This document shows, piece by piece, positions 58,730 through 64,000 of a stretch of 64,000 nucleotides of DNA (its first letter is position 1; the number at the start of each line of letters is the position of its first letter). Source of the DNA: Moritella dasanensis ArB 0140 (GTDB taxonomy: Bacteria > Pseudomonadota > Gammaproteobacteria > Enterobacterales > Moritellaceae). Location of the stretch: the NCBI RefSeq assembly GCF_000276805.1, contig NZ_AKXQ01000017.1, positions 30,593-94,592 of the forward strand, read 5' to 3'. The translations under genes and the position numbers were made by a program. The notes below the pieces were generated by a model, which saw nothing but the letters and a program-made list of their open reading frames with translations, had not been told where the DNA came from and did not search any database.

Positions 58730-59620
58730 GTGATAACTTCTGAACATGAAAAATTAGTCAAACGCGCGAGTTATGCGTCGGTCGCAACTGCGGCGATCTT
58801 ATTATGTAGTAAATTATTTGTGTGGTTTGCCACTGGTTCATCATCGATATTAGCATCTCTGACAGATTCTTTTTTGGATATCGGTGCATCTGTGATTAAC
58901 TTATTCGCCATTAAATATGCATTAGAACCCGCAGATGAAGCTCATCGCTTTGGACACGGTAAAGCGGAATCTTTAGCCGGATTAGTACAATCTGCATTAA
59001 TCGTCGGCTCATCGATTCTATTGATGTTACATGGTGCAAGCGCGCTATTAGATCCGCAGCCTATTGTACGTTCAGAGTTAGGTATAGCGGTCTCTATTTT
59101 TGCATTGCTGCTGACGTTTGTGCTGATTCGTTATCAAACATATGTAGTAGCACAAACAAGCAGTGTGGCGATTAAAGCAGATTCACTCCATTACAAATCA
59201 GATTTGTGGCTTAATGCTGCAGTGCTTATTGCACTTAGTTTATCTGCGTATGGCTTTTATTGGGTGGATGGATTGGCGACAATTTTGATATCCTGCTACA
59301 TCTTATACAGTGCTTATGAGATTGGTATGGAGTCAATTCAGATGTTGCTGGACCATGAATTACCCGCTGAAGATATTGCTAAAATAACGACTATTGTGGC
59401 AAATACGGAAAATGTACTCGGGTTACATGAGTTACGAACTCGACAATCAGGCTATATGCGTTTTATTCAATTGCATATTGAACTTGATGACCACCTGACA
59501 TTGTTCCAATCTCATGCTATTGCTGATAGTGTAGAAACTAATTTACTCCGTGAATTTGCGAATACGGAAGTGCTTATTCATCAAGATCCAATCTCAATTG
59601 TAAAGACGAAAAATGATTAA
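58730..59620 (+). CDS. fieF: Ferrous-iron/zinc efflux protein FieF
   Basis: A 296-residue cation diffusion facilitator with six helices. Metal ligands Asp46 and Asp50 lie in LTDSFLDIGAS, and the second pair in ADSLHYKSD; AHRFGHGKAESLAGL is the family hallmark. It exports Fe(II)/Zn(II) by proton antiport. A GTG start at 58730 follows AAAGG. Overlaps the open frame of cysE; beside cpxRA, as in E. coli. Confidence 0.93.
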   Translation: MITSEHEKLVKRASYASVATAAILLCSKLFVWFATGSSSILASLTDSFLDIGASVINLFAIKYALEPADEAHRFGHGKAESLAGLVQSALIVGSSILLMLHGASALLDPQPIVRSELGIAVSIFALLLTFVLIRYQTYVVAQTSSVAIKADSLHYKSDLWLNAAVLIALSLSAYGFYWVDGLATILISCYILYSAYEIGMESIQMLLDHELPAEDIAKITTIVANTENVLGLHELRTRQSGYMRFIQLHIELDDHLTLFQSHAIADSVETNLLREFANTEVLIHQDPISIVKTKND

Positions 59621-59657
59621 TACAAATGTGAACTCTAAATGTTGTAAAGGAATGAAC

Positions 59658-60437
59658 ATGGAAGATAAACTTTCAATGTCTTGGCTTAAAATTAAAGAAG
59701 AAGCTAAATTGTTGGTTGAACAGGAACCGATGCTCGCTAGCTTCTTCCATTCAACAATACTTAATCACGATAGTTTAAAATGCTCATTAAGTTTTCAATT
59801 AGCAAATAAACTCGGTAGTGCGACAATGCCTGCTATTTTATTACGTGAAGTGATTGAAGAAGCATTAAAATCAGAACCCGATATCTTACATGCGGTTGCT
59901 GCCGATTTATGCGCAGTACAAGAACGAGATCCTGCTGTAGAGTATTTTTCGACGCCTCTTTTATATTTGAAAGGTTTCCTTGCATTACAGTCTTATCGTA
60001 TTGCGCATTGGTTGTGGAATCAAAAACGTCAAGCGTTAGCTATTTTTTTGCAAAACCAAATCTCAGTGGTATTTGCAGTCGATATTCATCCTGCGGCGAG
60101 AATTGGGCGAGGTATCATGCTTGATCACGCGACAGGTATTGTTATTGGTGAGACAGCCGTTGTCGAAGACGATGTGTCTATTTTACAAAGTGTAACACTC
60201 GGTGGTACTGGTAAAGAAGGCGGTGATCGTCATCCCAAAATTAGAGCTGGCGTGATGATCGGCGCTGGTGCTAAAGTGCTTGGCAATATTGAAGTCGGCC
60301 GTGGGGCAAAAGTAGGTGCCGGTAGTGTGGTTCTTGATCCCGTCCCTGAGCATACTACTGTGGCGGGAGTACCAGCTAAAGTTGTTGGTAGACCTGATTC
60401 AGAGATGCCTTCATTAGCGATGAATCAAACAATTTGA
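59658..60437 (+). CDS. cysE: Serine O-acetyltransferase
   Basis: A 259-residue hexapeptide-repeat acetyltransferase that makes O-acetylserine for cysteine synthesis. The N-terminal helical domain is LREVIEEALKSEPDILHAVAADLCAV; the left-handed helix holds HPAARIGRGIMLDHATGIVIGET and GGTGKEGGDRHPKIRAGVMIGAGAKV. The ATG at 59658, with AAAGGA upstream, is preferred to the frame start at 59613, which would overlap fieF. The C-terminal tail ends in Ile, as needed for the complex with cysteine synthase. Confidence 0.93.
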   Translation: MEDKLSMSWLKIKEEAKLLVEQEPMLASFFHSTILNHDSLKCSLSFQLANKLGSATMPAILLREVIEEALKSEPDILHAVAADLCAVQERDPAVEYFSTPLLYLKGFLALQSYRIAHWLWNQKRQALAIFLQNQISVVFAVDIHPAARIGRGIMLDHATGIVIGETAVVEDDVSILQSVTLGGTGKEGGDRHPKIRAGVMIGAGAKVLGNIEVGRGAKVGAGSVVLDPVPEHTTVAGVPAKVVGRPDSEMPSLAMNQTI

Positions 60438-60597
60438 TGTATAAATGTCAGTGCTCACAAACAAACACTAAATTCTGCTTGAGCGCATCATAAATTCACT
60501 AATAAGACTTGTTGTCGGTTGACTAGCGTTGTATTCTTCTAGCTAAGGGATAGGCCCTCTCAGCACAATATTGAATTCTTAAATTATGGGTGACAAA

Positions 60598-60825
60598 ATG
60601 AATTTTGACGTATTAGATAAATTAGAAAGTAAAGTCCAGACAGCAGTTGATACCATTTCCCTTTTACAAATGGAATTAGAAGAGCTAAAAGAAGAAAATA
60701 ACCAACTATTAGCAAACAATTCTGAACTTAAAGGTCAACAAGATGTGTGGCAAGATCGTTTACGTTCTTTGCTAGGCAGAATGGATGAAGTGCAAGAGCT
60801 AGAAGAATTAGAAGAAGAAGCATAA
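60598..60825 (+). CDS. zapB: Cell-division coiled-coil protein ZapB
   Basis: A coiled-coil protein of 75 residues that joins the Z-ring through Zap[25 protein letters not shown] and [15 protein letters not shown] match enteric ZapB. A second ATG at 60586 is possible, but GGGTGA before 60598 is the better ribosome site. Next to rraA in opposite orientation, a conserved pairing. Confidence 0.92.
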   Translation: MNFDVLDKLESKVQTAVDTISLLQMELEELKEENNQLLANNSELKGQQDVWQDRLRSLLGRMDEVQELEELEEEA

Positions 60826-60832
60826 TTCGATT

Positions 60833-60867
60833 CAGAGGTATGGTTGAGAAAACCTATACCTCTGTTT
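60833..60867. terminator. Bidirectional terminator between zapB and rraA
   Basis: CAGAGGTATGGTT pairs with AACCTATACCTCTG, with one bulged base, between two convergent stops. Confidence 0.75.
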
Positions 60868-60874
60868 CTATGCT

Positions 60875-61360
60875 TTACTCAATATCAAGCGCATCAGCGG
60901 ATAATATAATACCTGTGCTATCAGCATAAACATGATCTTCAGGTAAGAATGTTACGCCACCAAAGTTGACCGCCACATCGAGTTCACCAGCACGATTATC
61001 GTCTGCCCCCACTGGAATCGAAGCAAGACTTTGAATACCGATATTAATGTCGTCTAATTGATCTACCTCTCGAATACTACCGTAAACAATAATGCCTTCC
61101 CATTCATTCTCAAATGCCATCTGTGCGATATCAGAATCAATCAATGCTCTTCTTAGTGAACCACCGCCGTCAATAAGTAATACCTTACCTAAACCAGGTT
61201 TTTGAACTGTCTCTGCGATAAGTCCTAAGCTTTCAAAACATTTTATTGTGGTGATTTTACCACCGAATGATGACTTACCACCGAAATTCATAAACATAGG
61301 TTCAACAACATCAATCATATCAGCGTAAATGTCGCATAGTTCAGAAGTATTGTATTCCAT
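60875..61360 (-). CDS. rraA: Regulator of RNase E activity RraA
   Basis: A 161-residue RraA-fold protein that binds and inhibits RNase [33 protein letters not shown] and [19 protein letters not shown] are the family landmarks. ATG 61360 with AAAGG upstream gives the enteric length; a frame extension to 61369 is not supported. Confidence 0.95.
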   Translation of the reverse strand: MEYNTSELCDIYADMIDVVEPMFMNFGGKSSFGGKITTIKCFESLGLIAETVQKPGLGKVLLIDGGGSLRRALIDSDIAQMAFENEWEGIIVYGSIREVDQLDDINIGIQSLASIPVGADDNRAGELDVAVNFGGVTFLPEDHVYADSTGIILSADALDIE

Positions 61361-61518
61361 GAGCAGCACCTTTTAATAAAGAAAGTTAGGTCATTAGCAA
61401 TAAATAATAGCACCGTTGGCATATAAATTAAGCCTTTATTATCATTAGATAAATCAATATTTGGAAAATGTACGCCGATGTTTAGTAAATATAACGTTAA
61501 TCCCTGATAGCAGGATGT

Positions 61519-61554
61519 GATGGTCTATTCTTTATGATAATAGAATAGACCATC
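61519..61554 (+). promoter_or_regulatory. Perfect 13-bp hairpin just before the deacetylase-like gene
   Basis: GATGGTCTATTCT and AGAATAGACCATC surround a 10-base loop and end 15 bases before the ATG at 61570. No T tract follows, so it is not a classic terminator; it may be an operator or an mRNA structure next to the ribosome site. Confidence 0.5.
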
Positions 61555-61569
61555 GATGAGTGGGTCGTT

Positions 61570-62433
61570 ATGACAATTATTAATGCACTAACTATTAATG
61601 TGGAAGATTACTTTCAAGCCCCCGCTTTTCAATACAGTATCAAAGAAAGTGATTGGGGATTACTTTCACCCCGTATTGAATATGCAGTCGATAAAGTGCT
61701 ACTGCTATTAAGTGATCACCATGTGACAGCTACATTTTTTGTTTATGGCTGGACGATTAATCATTTCCCGTTGATGTTAAAGAGAATCGCGGAACAGGGA
61801 CATGAACTTGCATATCGACATTATTGTCCACCTGATACAAAGCATTTTAATCAGCGTAAAATTATTGAAGATTTAAACCGCTACAAAGATCAGTTATCAC
61901 AAATAACAAGTCGATGTGTTGTTGGTTACCGGAGTGATATCAAATTACGGAGTGCAACGTTACCGTGGTTAGAAGACGAATTAGTGCTGGCTGGATACGA
62001 ATATAGTAGTGCTAATGGTTTAAGTCAGGTCAATGAATCGGAGAGTATCAATAATGTTGTTATAGATAATTTTCAGCATTTTAATGTATCAACCCATAAA
62101 GTGTTAACGAAGCAGTATGAAATTATTAATACTAATAACATCCGCCTCAGAAAGTATGAATCGAGTCGTAAACTCGTTACCCGTTTTATAGAGGAAACTA
62201 AAACACCAGTACTCGGTTGTATATCCACTTGGGTTATGGATAACCTGCAACCTAATATTCGAGCAGATAGCGTATTCAAAAAGTGGCTACACGGGTATCA
62301 CATTCGTGAGAGTCCGCTCATTCTACATCAATTATTTTCTGAATATGGCTGGCAAACGGTTAGTGATATATACCTGCGTAAAGTATTGCCGTTGAACAGT
62401 ATTAAAAAAAGGAAAGGGCGCTGTGTAAGTTAA
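61570..62433 (+). CDS. Polysaccharide-deacetylase-like protein with altered catalytic motifs
   Basis: A 287-residue NodB-fold protein resembling exosortase-linked deacetylases: NALTINVEDYFQAPAF at the N-terminus, HHVTATFFVYGWTINHFP, AEQGHELAYR, and a C-terminal DUF3473-like part. Key sites are changed. The usual V/T-DVEDYF has Asn at residue 10, the H-x3-H metal motif is replaced by AYRHYCPPDTKH (82-92), and the RAPxF motif becomes GYRSDIKLR. It is probably not an active deacetylase or has another reaction. Nineteen bases (including the stop region) separate it from the following GT4 gene, so the two likely form an operon. Its partner genes of a capsule or exopolysaccharide system are not in the window. 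Confidence 0.7.
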   Translation: MTIINALTINVEDYFQAPAFQYSIKESDWGLLSPRIEYAVDKVLLLLSDHHVTATFFVYGWTINHFPLMLKRIAEQGHELAYRHYCPPDTKHFNQRKIIEDLNRYKDQLSQITSRCVVGYRSDIKLRSATLPWLEDELVLAGYEYSSANGLSQVNESESINNVVIDNFQHFNVSTHKVLTKQYEIINTNNIRLRKYESSRKLVTRFIEETKTPVLGCISTWVMDNLQPNIRADSVFKKWLHGYHIRESPLILHQLFSEYGWQTVSDIYLRKVLPLNSIKKRKGRCVS

Positions 62434-62452
62434 TGATAAGGATATTATGGTA

Positions 62453-63568
62453 ATGAAAATTTTACACGTGATAGAAAGTGGTGGTTTTTATGGTGCTGAA
62501 AGAGTTTTAATTGAATTGATGATAGGCTCAAAGGCGCTCGGCCACGAAGTATCACTGCTTAGCTTCGGCTATAAAGGGCAGGAAGAAAAAGAATTTGAAG
62601 TTATTTGTCGTCAATTTGGAATCGAGGTAAAGTCTATTCGGATAACAAAGCTCCAATCTTTTTGTATAAGTCGTTTTGTAAAAGAAATTGCAGATGAGAA
62701 TGATTTTGATGTCGTTCATTCGCACGGTTATAAATTTAATATACTGTTTGGCTTAATGTTGAAACGAAATCGTTTTAAATGTGTTTGTTCGACTGTACAC
62801 GGTTATGTCTCTGCGCCTAAATTTAGTAAAATGGCGCTGTATCAATATCTGGATAAACACTCATTAAAACGATTAAATAAAATTTTCCTTGTTAGTCAAC
62901 AGATGACTCACCTACCATGTATTAAAGCGTTAAAACTGAGCCACTATAGCGTTATCGAAAATGGTATCGGTGGTTACATGCCGACTTGTGCGATTGAAGA
63001 ACGTTTAGAAACTTTTCTTCATAATAAAACAACACGACTAATGGCCGTTGGACGTCTTGCGGTTGAAAAAAGCTTTGATACGCTTATCTGTGCATTACCT
63101 AAGTTAATCGAGAATGACCCGAATACTGTACTTGTTATATTTGGCTCTGGCAGTGAAGAGCATCGATTGCGAGAAACAATTAAACGATTAAACTTAGATG
63201 AGCATGTTCTATTATTTGGTTTTGTTGAATCACTATCGAGTTATTTTAACTATTTTGATGTTTTTGTAATGCCTTCTCTTACAGAAGGTACACCTATCGC
63301 TTTACTCGAAGCTATGTTGGCTAGAGTTCCTTGCGTTGTTACTAATGTTGGGGGGATGCCACATATGCTCGCACAGGGTAAAGGCGGTTGGATTGTGCCT
63401 CCAAAAGATCCATTCGCATTACAAGTCGCCATTTCAGAAAGTCTTATTCAGAGTTATAGCCAAATTAAATTTTCTTATGATCGCGTTATGCATGAATTTC
63501 ATTATCTTCACATGAGCCAGCAGTATTTAAATGAGTACAAAAATGTGATTACTTCTCTCTCCACATAA
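62453..63568 (+). CDS. Glycosyltransferase family 4 (GT-B)
   Basis: A 371-residue GT-B glycosyltransferase. The N-terminal ILHVIESGGFYGAERVLIELM is typical of GT4; SHGYKFNILFG and TVHGYV follow, and the EX7E site is TEGTPIALLEAMLARVPCVVTNVGGMP. It most likely adds a sugar in surface or exopolysaccharide synthesis with the upstream deacetylase-like gene. The frame opens at 62447, but ATG 62453 (MKILHV) is the usual start. Confidence 0.83.
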   Translation: MKILHVIESGGFYGAERVLIELMIGSKALGHEVSLLSFGYKGQEEKEFEVICRQFGIEVKSIRITKLQSFCISRFVKEIADENDFDVVHSHGYKFNILFGLMLKRNRFKCVCSTVHGYVSAPKFSKMALYQYLDKHSLKRLNKIFLVSQQMTHLPCIKALKLSHYSVIENGIGGYMPTCAIEERLETFLHNKTTRLMAVGRLAVEKSFDTLICALPKLIENDPNTVLVIFGSGSEEHRLRETIKRLNLDEHVLLFGFVESLSSYFNYFDVFVMPSLTEGTPIALLEAMLARVPCVVTNVGGMPHMLAQGKGGWIVPPKDPFALQVAISESLIQSYSQIKFSYDRVMHEFHYLHMSQQYLNEYKNVITSLST

Positions 63569-63811
63569 TTAGGCCGACCTTATACTGGAATATATACATT
63601 TACCATAGTCCTTATATCAGTGAACTGTGATGATTAATGAGTATGGCGTTAATGGTGCCGATTCAGTTGTGGGTTCAATTTCAATAAAGCTGGGATACAG
63701 TAGCTATATAATGAAAATAACGCCAAGTAGATTGATTTATGTACATCGAGATGGATTTTGAAACACACTCCTATTGTTTTTTACCTTTTCGTCATCAATG
63801 CCAGAAAGTAC
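63569..63811. other. Intergenic region upstream of the rrn promoters
   Basis: About 240 AT-rich bases after the GT4 gene. It should contain the UP element and Fis sites of P1; none is distinct enough to mark. No ORF is seen. Confidence 0.5.
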
Positions 63812-63839
63812 TTGCTTGGTCGCAGTAGATCTCTATAAT
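63812..63839 (+). promoter_or_regulatory. rRNA operon promoter P1
   Basis: TTGCTT, 16 bases, TATAAT, followed by CCGACCTCACTGACACGGC. The CTGACACGG segment after the -10 is the same feature as in E. coli rrn P1. No other gene lies between here and the window end. Confidence 0.8.
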
Positions 63840-63936
63840 CCGACCTCACTGACACGGCAACAGCCGCTAAGTAAAGGTGTTTATCAGTATCGAAAGTTAC
63901 TTTTTAAACCTCTTGAAATTAAGTGCAAATATGTAC

Positions 63937-63964
63937 TTGACTTCAAAGTAGGTTTGCGTAGAAT
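63937..63964 (+). promoter_or_regulatory. rRNA operon promoter P2
   Basis: TTGACT, 16 bases, TAGAAT, then ACGCAGCC. It lies 125 bases after P1 (-10 to -10) and has the same TTGACT-N16 layout and GCGTA-T-ACGC context as E. coli rrn P2. The 16S rRNA gene should begin a few hundred bases beyond the window. Confidence 0.8.
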
Positions 63965-64000
63965 ACGCAGCCTGACTACGACGAAAGACGTCAAGGTCAA

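Overview
The window reads as a stretch of chromosome from a cold-water marine gammaproteobacterium of the Alteromonadales/Vibrionales type. Moritella is my best guess, inferred from gene content and AT-rich codon use rather than from any search. Support comes from standard gammaproteobacterial blocks (yicC/rph-pyrE; slmA-dut-coaBC/radC-rpmBG-mutM-coaD; glpEG-hldE; ubiCA; plsB/lexA; cpxRA-fieF-cysE-zapB-rraA), marine-type additions (kdkA, a tetrathionate respiration locus, a tyrosine degradation operon, a stand-alone chemotaxis cluster), and a P1-P2 rRNA promoter pair at the right edge.

Left part (1-20 kb), mostly accessory. A truncated Bcr/CflA efflux gene diverges from a LysR regulator, followed by an OafA-type acyltransferase. 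Next is a sulfur-respiration locus: tsdA and a di-haem cytochrome (tsdB-like), the ttrBCA tetrathionate reductase operon, and the divergent ttrSR two-component genes. Nearly the same palindrome (TGTGG-N4-CCACA) lies before both tsdB and ttrB, which suggests that one regulator, probably TtrR, controls both units. Thiosulfate and tetrathionate are interconverted by the encoded enzymes. A strip of very small ORFs with strong ribosome sites and a structured leader follows (13.2-14.1 kb). Then come the tyrosine/homogentisate operon hppD-hmgA-fahA-maiA and a membrane diguanylate cyclase.

Middle (20-45 kb), mostly core. It holds yicC, rph and pyrE with an attenuator, an NSS transporter with a 30-residue companion peptide, slmA, dut, coaBC, radC, rpmBG, mutM and coaD. 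The LPS inner-core genes follow (GT9, kdkA, waaA, hldE) with two extra glycosyltransferases (GT4, GT25) lodged between waaA and glpEG. After these come a FliL-like secreted protein, ubiCA, plsB and lexA with two SOS boxes.

Right part (45-64 kb). A seven-gene chemotaxis cassette (STAS, CheY, CheA, CheW, CheR, CheB, MCP) sits between lexA and a dinF-like MATE gene, splitting a pair that is adjacent in E. coli. Then come frmA-fghA (formaldehyde detoxification), trmL, cpxRA with an upstream CpxR box, fieF, cysE, zapB and rraA. A polysaccharide-deacetylase-like gene with eroded catalytic motifs is paired with a GT4 glycosyltransferase. The last 430 bases carry the rrn promoters; the 16S gene would lie just outside. 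I see no IS element, prophage, CRISPR array or tRNA gene in the window.
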